A stretch of 64,000 nucleotides of DNA from assembly GCF_049676595.1 (NCBI RefSeq), contig NZ_CP187259.1, forward strand, positions 2,728,001 to 2,792,000, written 5' to 3'. Made by a program: the position numbers and the translations under genes. Position 1 is the first letter of the stretch. Each line of letters begins with the position of its first letter. The notes under the pieces were generated by a model, which saw only the letters and a list, made by a program, of their open reading frames with translations, was not told where the DNA came from and made no database searches. Source of the stretch: Methanocella_A sp049676595. Lineage in GTDB: Archaea > Halobacteriota > Methanocellia > Methanocellales > Methanocellaceae. This document shows, one piece after another, positions 45,247 to 53,086 of the stretch.

Positions 45247-45609
45247 TTACTTGAGTATGCGGACTCCCTTGCCCGTGGGGTTGGTCTTCATGAGCTGCTC
45301 GATGGTCATGCACTTGCCCTTCGCGTCGTCGATGAGGATTTCGGCGGTGAGGCTGAAGTTCAGAGCAGCAACAGTCACGGGGTGATCCAGGTTACCAGTG
45401 CCCAGGACCTTGCCGGGGACAATGATAGTCTCGTTCTCCTTGCTGTACCTGTTGATCTTGCTCAGGTTGATCTCCGCATAGTGTCTTGCCGGCTTCTCCA
45501 TCCTCTCTGCAATGTCCCTCCAGATACCTACGTTCTGCTCCCGGGACTTCGCCTTGAGGTCGGTGATGAGCTGTAACACTCTCGGGTTAGATTTCTTGAT
45601 GCTCTTCAT
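45247..45609 (-). CDS. rpl18e: 50S ribosomal protein L18e
   Basis: A 120-residue archaeal/eukaryotic-type protein, homologous to bacterial L15. Family regions are the start KSNPRVLQLITDLK, EKPARHYAEINLSKINRYSKENE, IVPGKVLGTGNLDHPVTVAAL and the end NPTGKGVRILK. It is the first gene of the ribosomal/RNAP operon; the next upstream gene ends 376 bp away. Starts ATG with GGAGGAA upstream. Confidence 0.95.
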   Translation of the reverse strand: MKSIKKSNPRVLQLITDLKAKSREQNVGIWRDIAERMEKPARHYAEINLSKINRYSKENETIIVPGKVLGTGNLDHPVTVAALNFSLTAEILIDDAKGKCMTIEQLMKTNPTGKGVRILK

Positions 45610-45984
45610 TATTAGTTCCTCCGTAAGGTCTGCCGGTTTAACCGTCAGCCCGACTCACACGATTACCGTGTTCGGACGAGTCGTCCATTCGCCAGATAGG
45701 TCAGTGCCTATCCTACGGTATGAGGCATCGTGGTAACGATGCGAATCTCTTAATGCCATACGAGCATATGAAGTTTTCGGTGTTTAAAACATGTGCGTGC
45801 CCTTTGATATATAAAGACATGTGTGCGCACCTCGAGAGGTATGCATCCCTCGGACAAAATAACCTGCCCTGTAGTATTATTATCACAAGCTCACGCCATA
45901 TGTAAATACGTTCCAGTGATAGTACACAAGCAGAGTATTTCTTATTAACGCACGAAAGTTTTACCGGGCAAGGGGATCTTCCGC
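45610..45984 (-). promoter_or_regulatory. Upstream region of the L18e operon with structured leader
   Basis: No protein gene fits here. Between about 45620 and 45750 several short inverted repeats follow each other: GATAGGTC-AGT-GCCTATC-like (45700-45720), and GCATCG-TGGTAA-CGATGC near 45727-45744. A long structured leader for the ribosomal operon is plausible. The rest is AT-rich with promoter-like words. Confidence 0.4.
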
Positions 45985-46791
45985 TCAAGTACCAGCTTTA
46001 TCCTTTTGCGGCAGGAACTGCCCGATGATATCTACGACACGGGATCTGGCCTCCTCAGAAGCGCGAGGGTCTGAGATCCAGAAGTGAAGTTCGTAGTCCA
46101 CGTTATCCTTGTTTATGCCAAGCTTATAGAGAGAGCCTTCCATATCCTCCACCAGGCCCGGAACGGCAGATGCTTTCGATCGAAGGGCGTCGACCAGCCC
46201 GGACATACTAACGTCCCGCGGAGCGGTAAAAGGCAGTTTGACGAGGTACTGCCGGGTTCTCGTAAAATTTGTGATGGAAATGGTCAGGTACGTGGAGTTG
46301 GGTATCGTGATCACCAGGCCATTTAGCCCCCGCATAGTGGTCGACCTGAAACTGATGCCTTCGACCACGCCGGTGTTTTCGCCCACCTTAATCACGTCCC
46401 CTACTTCAAAAGGTTTCTCAATGTACACGATGGTGCCGCCCAGCAGGTTAGAGATCACCAGCTGCGAGCCAAGGACGATCACGGCGCTGATCAGCCCCAG
46501 GCTCACGATAAGAGAGTAGAGCTGAATATTGAAAACGGCAAGGATATTGACGATAGCCAGGATAAGCGTCCCGTAGGTGACCACGGTATTGAGAGTCCGA
46601 AGTAGCTTTGGGGGCAGCTTATAGTCTTTACTGATCTGGGCTAAGGCGATCTTTAAAAATTTAATGACGAGCAACGCTATTACAAGTATAGCGATGGATA
46701 GTAGTATTTTGTTCCAGTTCCCGTACAGGAACGAGACGAGGTTGAGGGTCGCGTCGGTTATCGCATCAGCGGTGTTGGTCGACTGGAACAT
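45985..46791 (-). CDS. MscS family mechanosensitive channel
   Basis: A 268-residue protein with three N-terminal membrane helices. The pore-lining TM3 and the start of the cytoplasmic domain read IVLGSQLVISNLLGGTIVYIEKPFEVGDVIKVGENTGVVEGISFRSTTMR, the standard MscS pattern; the C-terminal cytoplasmic vestibule follows with VVDIIGQFL at the end. MscS channels open on membrane tension and release solutes at osmotic downshift. The start ATG has GAGGCAGG upstream. The next gene upstream on the same strand is the first of the secreted-protein array, 21 bp away, so read-through between them is possible. Confidence 0.88.
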   Translation of the reverse strand: MFQSTNTADAITDATLNLVSFLYGNWNKILLSIAILVIALLVIKFLKIALAQISKDYKLPPKLLRTLNTVVTYGTLILAIVNILAVFNIQLYSLIVSLGLISAVIVLGSQLVISNLLGGTIVYIEKPFEVGDVIKVGENTGVVEGISFRSTTMRGLNGLVITIPNSTYLTISITNFTRTRQYLVKLPFTAPRDVSMSGLVDALRSKASAVPGLVEDMEGSLYKLGINKDNVDYELHFWISDPRASEEARSRVVDIIGQFLPQKDKAGT

Positions 46792-46812
46792 CGCCTGCCT
46801 CCGTTAAGCCGG

Positions 46813-47454
46813 CTAAACCGTCCCGAAGTAGTACGGCATTCCGAGCCCGCCGTTCGCCATGCTTGTGCTGCCGAGAACACCTACGCTGCTGTAGCCGAGT
46901 CCGAGGCCCAGCGGGGAATAGAAGCCACCCAGGTCCATGGTATCGCTCTCGGTGGTGAGCTGGAACTTGATGCTTTCCGCGTACTTCACGCTCGCCTTGT
47001 TGCTGGAAACGGTCGGGGAGCTGAGGCCTGCCGAACCCACGCCTACCCCCGGAAACGCGATGAACGCGTTATCCAGATCGGCTTCGTAGGCCATGTCTTT
47101 GGCAAACGCGGCGGTAGACGCGTCGTGGCTCGCGGTAGGATACCCGAAGTTCACGCCCAGAGAAATCCCGTTGTAGTACGGGCTCACGTAGCCGTTTACT
47201 GAAGTAGGGTTAGCGCCGGACGAGATCGAGCTGGACAAGATACCGTACCGGGACATGACGTCGGAAACATCCAGCCCGTCGTTAGTATAAGTGTAGCTTT
47301 CTCCAGGGATACCCGCAGCACCAGTACCGCCGATACCCATCGTCATCGGATACCCGTACATATTCACGTTTGCGTAGCTGCTCGCTGAGGCCTGCGGAAT
47401 GGCAGACACAAACAACAGCAGAACGCAGACAACGAATGACGTATACCTGAGCAT
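46813..47454 (-). CDS. Secreted Gly/Ser/Tyr-rich protein (FGxPT family, largest divergent member)
   Basis: A 213-residue protein with a clear signal peptide (MLRYTSFVVCVLLLFVSAIPQASA). The mature part is rich in Gly, Ser, Tyr and Pro, lacks Cys, and has no known domain. It contains NFGYPTASHDASTAAF, which lines up with FGFPTIVQSGTTTAF of the proteins at 51922 and 52644, and an AFIAFPGVGVGSAGL stretch like their C-termini. The ATG at 47454 has GAAGGGTG upstream; an in-frame ATG 25 codons earlier would put the signal in the wrong place. A TATA-like stretch sits about 45 bp upstream. Function unknown; secreted or surface-layer associated is the natural guess. Confidence 0.65.
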   Translation of the reverse strand: MLRYTSFVVCVLLLFVSAIPQASASSYANVNMYGYPMTMGIGGTGAAGIPGESYTYTNDGLDVSDVMSRYGILSSSISSGANPTSVNGYVSPYYNGISLGVNFGYPTASHDASTAAFAKDMAYEADLDNAFIAFPGVGVGSAGLSSPTVSSNKASVKYAESIKFQLTTESDTMDLGGFYSPLGLGLGYSSVGVLGSTSMANGGLGMPYYFGTV

Positions 47455-47706
47455 GCAACACCCTTCCAACATCAAGAGAAGGTATGCTCCGTCGGATAAA
47501 TAAATTGCCAGTTGAAGTAACGATAACAAGCGTCAGAATTAGTAAAAAAGGCATAAATGACCATACAAATTAAAAATAGCTCATTTTACGGTTTTTTATT
47601 GATCGAATGAGACACAGGCGTAGAAGAAAGTACCAGTAGTCTCGCGTGACGTGAAAAAGCCTGTTTCAAAAAGGAGGGTACATAAACCCCGAAGTGAAGA
47701 CTGAAA

Positions 47707-47730
47707 CGAACTGGGGCTTCCCCCAGTTCG
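47707..47730 (-). terminator. Hairpin after the VPVT-rich secreted protein gene
   Basis: A perfect 10-bp stem, CGAACTGGGG paired with CCCCAGTTCG, around a CTTC tetraloop (GAAG on the transcribed strand). It begins 50 nt after the stop of the gene at 47781-48566 and is a probable terminator. Downstream (47455-47700) there is only promoter-like AT-rich sequence. Confidence 0.55.
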
Positions 47731-47780
47731 CCAATCATCTGTTGACTGATTCCCAACCTATGCGTTTATTCTCTGCAGGC

Positions 47781-48566
47781 TTAAGTGGTTGCTGCCGGGG
47801 CTGCTGCCGTCGTGGATGCGGGCATGCTCATGGTGGATGCCGGCATGCTGGTGGCCAGGGGGCGGTTCATGCCCATGCCGAGCTGGCTCATTCCAAGGCC
47901 GGAGCCGAGGCCGAACTGGCTTGTGCCAAGGCTAGACCCGAGACCGTAGCCACCGAGGCCGCTGGCACCGAGGCCATAGCCGAGGCCTGCGCTGCCGATG
48001 CCAGCGCCGAGACCGGAGCCGATGGCGCCGGGAATTGCGCCAATGTTAGGGGCGCAGGGGCTCGCACAGGGGTTTACTGCGGGAATTGCTGCTCCACAGG
48101 CACTGCCGAGCGGAACGGTGGTCACCTGCGGGATACAAGAGGTCACTGGTACTGTCGTCGGGACAGGCACAGTGCACGGAACTGTGGTCGAGGTTACTGC
48201 CGGAGTAACTACCGGGACCGGGATGGTCTGCGGGACCACGACTGCCTTCGGGACCGTCACAGGCGCGAAGCTCGTGACAGGGACCGTAATGGGTACCTGC
48301 TGCGGTACAGTCGCCGGAACCGTCACAGGTATCTGAGACGTGACCGGGATGTTGCAGTAGATCTGTGCAACACAATCCTGCGGGGGTCCGTAGGCTACTG
48401 GTGCACCGCAAGGTCCGCATGCTCCTCCCAGACCTAAAGGTGATCCGATTCCAGCTCCAAGACCATATGCGCCGCCTGCCCCAATCAGAGCGAAAGCGGG
48501 TGTCGTAATCAGCAACGCAGCCAGAGCTACGATTGCTGCTACTGTAATTTTACTTGCCATATTCAT
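47781..48566 (-). CDS. Secreted Gly-rich protein with a Val-Pro-Val-Thr repeat core
   Basis: A 261-residue protein with a signal peptide cleaved after TTPAFA. The mature part has three zones. First is a Gly/Cys segment (GGACGPCGAPVAYGPPQDC). The second is a long core of about 80 residues of V-P/I-T repeats (for example QVPITVPVTSFAPVTVP), which should form an extended fibre-like stretch. The third is a Gly/Leu/Ser-rich tail (LGAGIGSAGLGYGLGASGLG), ending in an Ala/Thr/Met-rich segment. About eight Cys suggest disulfides. Starts ATG 48566 behind GGAGGTG at 5 nt. The array-type promoter lies 47 bp upstream. Unknown function. Confidence 0.7.
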   Translation of the reverse strand: MNMASKITVAAIVALAALLITTPAFALIGAGGAYGLGAGIGSPLGLGGACGPCGAPVAYGPPQDCVAQIYCNIPVTSQIPVTVPATVPQQVPITVPVTSFAPVTVPKAVVVPQTIPVPVVTPAVTSTTVPCTVPVPTTVPVTSCIPQVTTVPLGSACGAAIPAVNPCASPCAPNIGAIPGAIGSGLGAGIGSAGLGYGLGASGLGGYGLGSSLGTSQFGLGSGLGMSQLGMGMNRPLATSMPASTMSMPASTTAAAPAATT

Positions 48567-48612
48567 AACTACACCTCCGAAACTGCAATGTTATGTCTAA
48601 CTATACAAAATA

Positions 48613-48638
48613 AATATATTATTATTTAAAAATACGAA
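48613..48638 (-). promoter_or_regulatory. Array promoter motif, copy 1
   Basis: Read on the plus strand: AATATATTATTATTTA, then AAAATACGAA. The first half is a TATA-like core and the CGAA end would lie upstream of it. Its near edge is 47 bp from the ATG at 48566. The same motif at the same distance precedes four to five other genes of the array. Between 48639 and 48978 I see no further gene or clear structure. Confidence 0.7.
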
Positions 48639-48978
48639 TTGTAACCGTTCTGAAGTATTTTATCGCATTCTGGGTAAAATTTAGAGCTAATTGTTAAAAT
48701 AAAAGACAATAATAAGCAATGTGTTACAATAAGACCAAAAATGGGCTTGTTTTACCATACAGGGGTCATATACGCGGCAGGTATATTAGAGAATGTCTAT
48801 TCTATGTCCCGGGCGGTACAGAACATGAAGGTTGGACCCGGTTCAGGCGGTAGAATAGAACACCTGCTACGACAGGATACCAGAGTAAAACACCGTCGGT
48901 GGCAGGCACTGCTCGTAGCCAGATATCCTGCAGTCAGCATTACTGCAGCCGCAAAAAAACAAAATACACCCGATGACT

Positions 48979-49440
48979 TTACAGCACCGGGAATCCACTA
49001 AACGGAAGCGCCACCTGCGTATTCTCGAAGTGGTTATTATTTGCTATTATGTTGTTGAACCGAGTACTGGTCAAGCTCTGCTCTGCCAGCGGTACGCCGA
49101 ACGCTGCGCCGTCGAAAGCTGCCCCGTGAGTCTCGTCCATACTGAGGCCGAGAGTATACCCCACATCACCCGCAGTGACAGCACCGACGCCACCGTAACC
49201 GTAGGGATAGCCCGCCATAGAGGCAAGATCATAATTGACGCCCCAGGTAACTCCGAGATCCATGTCAGCAATACCCAAGGCAGTGCCGGCAGCGCCAACT
49301 CGCTTACCGAGGTTAAAATTAATTGTATCGCCTATCTGCTTGTTCATGCTGATCCCTGTGCCGATGAACGCCCCGGCCGGAACGGCAGAAGCGACAAGAG
49401 ATACTATCAGCAACAGGATCAATACGCCCGTCTTATCCAT
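48979..49440 (-). CDS. Secreted protein of the array (Gly/Asn-rich)
   Basis: A 153-residue protein with a signal peptide (LILLLIVSLVASAVPAGA). The mature part contains LGIADMDLGVTWGVNYD, a GYPYGYGGVG turn, AAFGVPLAEQSLTSTRF and the ending LPFSGFPVL. These echo the F-G-x-P and T-x-x-F phrases of the FGFPT proteins at 51922 and 52644. No Cys. The start is ATG 49440; the GAGGAGGG ribosome-binding site lies just upstream, with a TTG five codons earlier that is part of that site. A degenerate copy of the array promoter is near 49486. Unknown function. Confidence 0.62.
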   Translation of the reverse strand: MDKTGVLILLLIVSLVASAVPAGAFIGTGISMNKQIGDTINFNLGKRVGAAGTALGIADMDLGVTWGVNYDLASMAGYPYGYGGVGAVTAGDVGYTLGLSMDETHGAAFDGAAFGVPLAEQSLTSTRFNNIIANNNHFENTQVALPFSGFPVL

Positions 49441-49677
49441 AACTACCCTCCTCAATAATATGTACGAATTTATCTAATCGTAATAAATATATTTGTAGAC
49501 CCTTGAGCGGATATTTCCGCTAAAGATGGACATATAATCGCACCTTAAAGGCGGGCAGGCGATGCAAGACACTCAGAGGGCACAGGCTCGAAGAAGTGAA
49601 AATGAGGTACTGCTAATGATCCCCGGGCTGACGCCACCCTCAGCCGAGAATCAAAAACTTTTAAAAAGAAATTGGAA

Positions 49678-49699
49678 GTAAGCGCCGTTAAGCGCTTAC
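49678..49699 (-). terminator. Hairpin downstream of the Trp/Gly-rich peptide gene
   Basis: GTAAGCGC-CGTTAA-GCGCTTAC, a perfect 8-bp stem. On the minus strand it is followed by TTCCAATTTCTTTTT. It lies about 80 nt past the stop at 49778, so it is a probable terminator for that gene. A second short stem, AGCGGA/TCCGCT, is near 49508. Confidence 0.5.
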
Positions 49700-49777
49700 C
49701 AACCAAGATTCTCTCTGTTCGACCACTGTCGCTCATTCTTCTCGTGTAGCATGGGTTTGAGGAGCTATGTGGTTAGT

Positions 49778-49972
49778 TTACCACCACCAGCCACCCCAGG
49801 AAGGCCAGGCCCAGCTGCTGATGCCCCAGGAGGGCCACCAGGTGCCGAGACCCCAGCCACCCCAGCCCCAGCCACCCCAGCCCCAGCCACCCCACCAGGC
49901 GGCAGCGGGCAGGGTGAGAGCCAGTGCGGCTAACACGAGAAGAACGAATATGGCTAGCTTTTTCATTTCCAC
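49778..49972 (-). CDS. Tiny secreted Trp/Gly-rich peptide
   Basis: A 64-residue product. The first 25 residues are a signal peptide (KKLAIFVLLVLAALALTLPAAA). The remaining 40 consist almost wholly of Trp, Gly, Ser and Pro, in repeats of WGGWGWGG type, ending WGGWWW; 15 of about 40 mature residues are Trp. Codon choice varies and the frame stays open with a good ribosome-binding site (GGGGGG), so it looks real. The start is GTG 49972 or ATG 49966. It lies in the secreted-protein array, orientation as its neighbours. Possible roles are a lipid- or metal-surface-binding or adhesive peptide; none is shown. Confidence 0.6.
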   Translation of the reverse strand: MEMKKLAIFVLLVLAALALTLPAAAWWGGWGWGGWGWGGWGLGTWWPSWGISSWAWPSWGGWWW

Positions 49973-50268
49973 TTCATTCCCCCCTGCAAAATGAATCTTC
50001 GTAAATGATGATAAATAAGTTAGTGTAGGAAATTATCGAAAATCAGGTCTATACCAGTATGATTCTATAAAATACGAGATTCGAGGCCATTTTGAGAGAA
50101 AAAGAAGCATAATACCCTATTGATGCCTGTTTTAGACGATTTTTCCCGGGTGCTATCAGATAAAAGTTTTTACGCCAGTGCAGCAATCGGGTTAAAAAAA
50201 GTCTTCGAGGGATCACTTGATCCCCGACCCGAGGGCCGGGACATTAGTGACCCCCTGAATACTCCTGT

Positions 50269-51054
50269 TCAGCACAGGGTCGGGGCCGGAATCAGCGAAG
50301 TGGCGATACCGCCGAGCGTGAACGGGAACCCGAAGCCGTGAGCACCGAAGAACAACGGAGCGCTGTTAGTGCACCCGCCAAGGCCGAACATCCACGGAGT
50401 CACACCAAAGCCAGGCCCGACACAGCCACCCGCAGAGCCCAGGATAAAGGGCAGACCCTGACATACAGCGGTTGCTGCAGGCAGGCATGCGGGAAGCGCC
50501 GCGGGTATAGGCGGTGCACACACGGGCGGAATCAGCGAAGCAGCGATGCCGCCGAGCGTGAACGGGAACCCGAAGCCGTGAGCACCGAAGAACAACGGAG
50601 CGCTCTTAGTGCACCCGCCAAGGCCGAACATCCACGGAGTCACACCAAAGCCAGGCCCGACACAGCCACCCGGAGAGCCCAGGATAAAGGGCAGACCCTG
50701 GAAGCAGCCGGTTCCGAGGAAGCACGGGCTAAAGAACGAGCCTGTTCCGAAGCACGGGCTAAACTGGTTCCAGCCCAGACCGAAGGTACCTAAGCCAGCG
50801 CCAAGTCCCCAGTTGAATGGGAACCCACCTATTCCAAACCGGGAGAAGCCCCAGTTGAACGGGAATCCGAAGCCGCCGAACGCCCCGAAGCCAGCCGCTG
50901 TAGCGGTGCTGGAAAAGGCTGAGGTCAGCGACGATGCTGCGGTTGTCGCAGCGGTAGCGGATCCGATACCGATCTGAGCAGATGCCGGGACGTTGAACGC
51001 GAAGAGGACAACGACCAGCATCGATAATACGGCAAATTTCTTTATCGAACTCAT
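50269..51054 (-). CDS. Secreted Gly/Phe/Cys-rich protein with an internal duplication
   Basis: A 261-residue protein. After the signal peptide (ending NVPASA) comes an Ala/Ser/Thr stretch, then Phe/Gly repeats (FGFPFNWGF, FPFNWGLGAGLG) and two nearly identical copies of a 60-residue unit. Each unit begins QGLPFILGS and continues through GVTPWMFGLGGCT, LFFGAHGFGFPFTLGG and ends SLIP; copy 1 is encoded at about 50520-50700, copy 2 at about 50269-50455. Each unit has paired Cys. ATG 51054 follows a GGGGGGA ribosome-binding site; an in-frame start seven codons earlier is unlikely. The array promoter is 47 bp upstream. Function unknown. Confidence 0.7.
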   Translation of the reverse strand: MSSIKKFAVLSMLVVVLFAFNVPASAQIGIGSATAATTAASSLTSAFSSTATAAGFGAFGGFGFPFNWGFSRFGIGGFPFNWGLGAGLGTFGLGWNQFSPCFGTGSFFSPCFLGTGCFQGLPFILGSPGGCVGPGFGVTPWMFGLGGCTKSAPLFFGAHGFGFPFTLGGIAASLIPPVCAPPIPAALPACLPAATAVCQGLPFILGSAGGCVGPGFGVTPWMFGLGGCTNSAPLFFGAHGFGFPFTLGGIATSLIPAPTLC

Positions 51055-51100
51055 ACAATCCCCCCTACTTGACATTGATAAAGTAAAGGAAACGATAATA

Positions 51101-51126
51101 AATATATTATTATGTATTATAACGAA
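51101..51126 (-). promoter_or_regulatory. Array promoter motif, copy 2
   Basis: Read on the plus strand: AATATATTATTATGTA, then TTATAACGAA. Its near edge is 47 bp from the ATG at 51054. The spacer 51127-51361 holds no gene; it contains a direct repeat of GACCCCGGTCGGA (near 51257 and 51270). Confidence 0.75.
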
Positions 51127-51361
51127 ATCGAACCGCTTTCAAATCTATTATAACAGCCTTGGGACAAAATATCCAGAGATGTCATGCGGGGTAAAGAGTG
51201 ACAGGGACGACACATTGCCCCTGGCAGAAGTCTAAAATAAGTAAAAGAAGAGGTGGCGACCCCGGTCGGATGACCCCGGTCGGACGCCTGCTGGTGGCAC
51301 CTGTTGGCGGCACATGCCGGCGTATGCCCGCCGGCCGCGGCCAGACGACAGCACGCCCGGT

Positions 51362-51736
51362 TTACAGGAAGCCCATGGATGGCACAGGAGAGCCGCCGAT
51401 GCTTAGCCATGGATAAGCGAATGCCATGGACTGCTTTTCCTGCATGAACTTGTTGCTCATCAGGAAGTCATCCTTGGCTGCGGACTGCGTGATAGTCGGG
51501 AATGCTGACCCGAAGGCACTGGTGCCACAGAACGAGCCCGCAGATGTCGGGAATGCAACTGCTGCTGACTCACTTGCCGAGGATTCGGCGAGGTTGTTTT
51601 CAAAAGCGGTCAGAGTGTGGTCCTGGACCAGCGTCGGGAAGCCCCATGACATCGGGACAAGAGACGCGCCCGCCGGAATGGATATGAGAATGGCGGCCAG
51701 CGCCAGCAAAACTACGGTAAAGAGTTTTCTAACCAT
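51362..51736 (-). CDS. Secreted small protein of the GFPT family, member 1
   Basis: A 124-residue protein with a signal peptide (LFTVVLLALAAILISIPAGA). The mature part has two tandem half-units. Unit 1 is MSWGFPTLVQDHTLTAFENN and unit 2 is SAFGSAFPTITQSAAKDDF; each centres on F-P-T-[IL]-x-Q. It ends with AFAYPWLSIGGSPVPSMGFL, parallel to AFAYPF...GFGF in members 2 and 3. One Cys. Starts ATG 51736 behind GAGGAGGGTAGT. The array promoter is 49 bp upstream. No known domain. Confidence 0.7.
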   Translation of the reverse strand: MVRKLFTVVLLALAAILISIPAGASLVPMSWGFPTLVQDHTLTAFENNLAESSASESAAVAFPTSAGSFCGTSAFGSAFPTITQSAAKDDFLMSNKFMQEKQSMAFAYPWLSIGGSPVPSMGFL

Positions 51737-51784
51737 TATACTACCCTCCTCAATGATTGTTTCTATGTTATATTGGCTTGAATT

Positions 51785-51810
51785 AATATATTATTATGTA
51801 TAAAAACGAA
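51785..51810 (-). promoter_or_regulatory. Array promoter motif, copy 3
   Basis: Read on the plus strand: AATATATTATTATGTA, then TAAAAACGAA. The first 16 bases are identical to copy 2. Its near edge is 49 bp from the ATG at 51736. Confidence 0.75.
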
Positions 51811-51921
51811 TAATCAGACTTTAGCATTAGATTAATGCGCCCGTTAAAGAAGTGCTCCCGCCACGGCAGGAAACCAGGAAAAAGAGAAAGAAGGAGGCGT
51901 TCTGCCCTCCTTTCAATTCAT

Positions 51922-52317
51922 TTAGAAGCCGAAGCCGAAGCCCGGAATTGCTACGCCGCCGACACCTACGAACGGATATGCGAACGAAGCGCACTCAGAG
52001 GTCTGCGCGAAGTCGCAGTGAGTCAGCACCTGAGTCTGAGCGACGGTCTGTGCGATCGTCGGGAAGCCCAGGGTGAAGGAACCAGTTGTCGGGCAGCCGG
52101 GGAGGAGTGCCTCGCCGGTGTTGGCGAACGAAAGGGCGAATGCCTCAGTGTCCGTGGCAGCTGCCGTGTCCCTGTTGAATGCCGTTGTAGTACCGCTCTG
52201 CACAATCGTCGGGAACCCAAAAGCAGTTCCGACCAGGTTCGCACCGGCAGGTACAATCATAGAAGCGACGACCACTGCCAGTACAAAGAGTATTCCGTAC
52301 TTAATCACCTTACTCAT
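51922..52317 (-). CDS. Secreted small protein of the GFPT family, member 2
   Basis: A 131-residue protein. Signal peptide ends IVPAGA. Two half-units follow: TAFGFPTIVQSGTTTAF and FTLGFPTIAQTVAQTQVL, linked by a Thr/Ala-rich segment. It has three Cys (PGCPTT, THCDF, SECAS). The end is SFAYPFVGVGGVAIPGFGF. It is nearly identical to the protein encoded 722 bp away (52644-53039); differences cluster at the signal start, the PGCPTTGS linker and the SECASFAY segment. Start ATG behind GAGGAGGGTAGTTA. Array promoter 47 bp upstream. Function unknown. Confidence 0.75.
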   Translation of the reverse strand: MSKVIKYGILFVLAVVVASMIVPAGANLVGTAFGFPTIVQSGTTTAFNRDTAAATDTEAFALSFANTGEALLPGCPTTGSFTLGFPTIAQTVAQTQVLTHCDFAQTSECASFAYPFVGVGGVAIPGFGFGF

Positions 52318-52363
52318 TAACTACCCTCCTCAATTATTAAATGTAGATTGGCAAGCGTCATTT

Positions 52364-52389
52364 AATATATTGTCATGTATAATAACGAA
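52364..52389 (-). promoter_or_regulatory. Array promoter motif, copy 4
   Basis: Read on the plus strand: AATATATTGTCATGTA, then TAATAACGAA. Its near edge is 47 bp from the ATG at 52317. The spacer 52390-52643 contains no further gene. Confidence 0.75.
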
Positions 52390-52643
52390 TCTAAAAGGTT
52401 TTAAGACGATAAAATACAGGGAGTGCCCGACATATGAATATATACGGTCGGATTAACGGCGCGATCGATGACACGGAAAAAGATACTGGGCAGATAGTAT
52501 CGCTGGCAACAACAGGCCCGGACCACTCGTGAAGATCAAGGATCATGACTACCCGGTTTCGTTTTGAAGAGAAGCCACATATGAGAAGTAGAGTATTAAA
52601 AAAATTAGAAAAGTAGGAGGCGTTTAGCCCCCTGCTATCTGGT

Positions 52644-53039
52644 TTAGAAGCCGAAGCCGAAGCCCGGAATTGCTACGCCGCCGACACCGACAAACGGATA
52701 CGAGAACGCTGCGTTCTCAGTGGTCTGTGCGAAGTCGCAGTGAGTCAGCACCTGAGTCTGAGCGACGGTCTGTGCGATCGTCGGGAAGCCCAGGGTGAAA
52801 GCCGGAGAGGTCGGGCATCCGTCTAAGAGGGGCGTGCCAGTGTTGGCGAACGAAAGGGCGAATGCCTCAGTGTCCGTGGCAGCTGCCGTGTCCCTGTTGA
52901 ATGCCGTTGTAGTACCGCTCTGCACAATCGTCGGGAACCCAAAAGCAGTTCCGACCAGGTTCGCACCGGCAGGTACAATCATAGAAGCGACGACCACTGC
53001 CAGTACTAAGAGAATTCCGTATTTCAGTATGTTACTCAT
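52644..53039 (-). CDS. Secreted small protein of the GFPT family, member 3
   Basis: A 131-residue near-copy of member 2. The stretch from the end of the signal peptide to SFANTG is identical, and the matching DNA (about 52830-52990) reads identical to 52105-52270. It differs in the patches DGCPTSPAF and TTENAAFSY, losing one of the three Cys. It keeps both F-P-T-I-x-Q units and the GFGFGF end. ATG 53039 with GAGGAGGGTAGTA upstream. The promoter motif (53087) is the most diverged of the four small-gene copies. A recent duplication or gene conversion with member 2 is the simplest reading. Confidence 0.75.
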   Translation of the reverse strand: MSNILKYGILLVLAVVVASMIVPAGANLVGTAFGFPTIVQSGTTTAFNRDTAAATDTEAFALSFANTGTPLLDGCPTSPAFTLGFPTIAQTVAQTQVLTHCDFAQTTENAAFSYPFVGVGGVAIPGFGFGF

Positions 53040-53086
53040 ATACTACCCTCCTCAATAAGCAAATCAATGTTGTAGATATATAATTA

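Noticed and set aside
49500..49745. A possible tRNA or small RNA gene downstream of the Trp/Gly peptide gene
   Set aside because: Only isolated hairpins were found, no cloverleaf or known RNA structure could be folded by eye.
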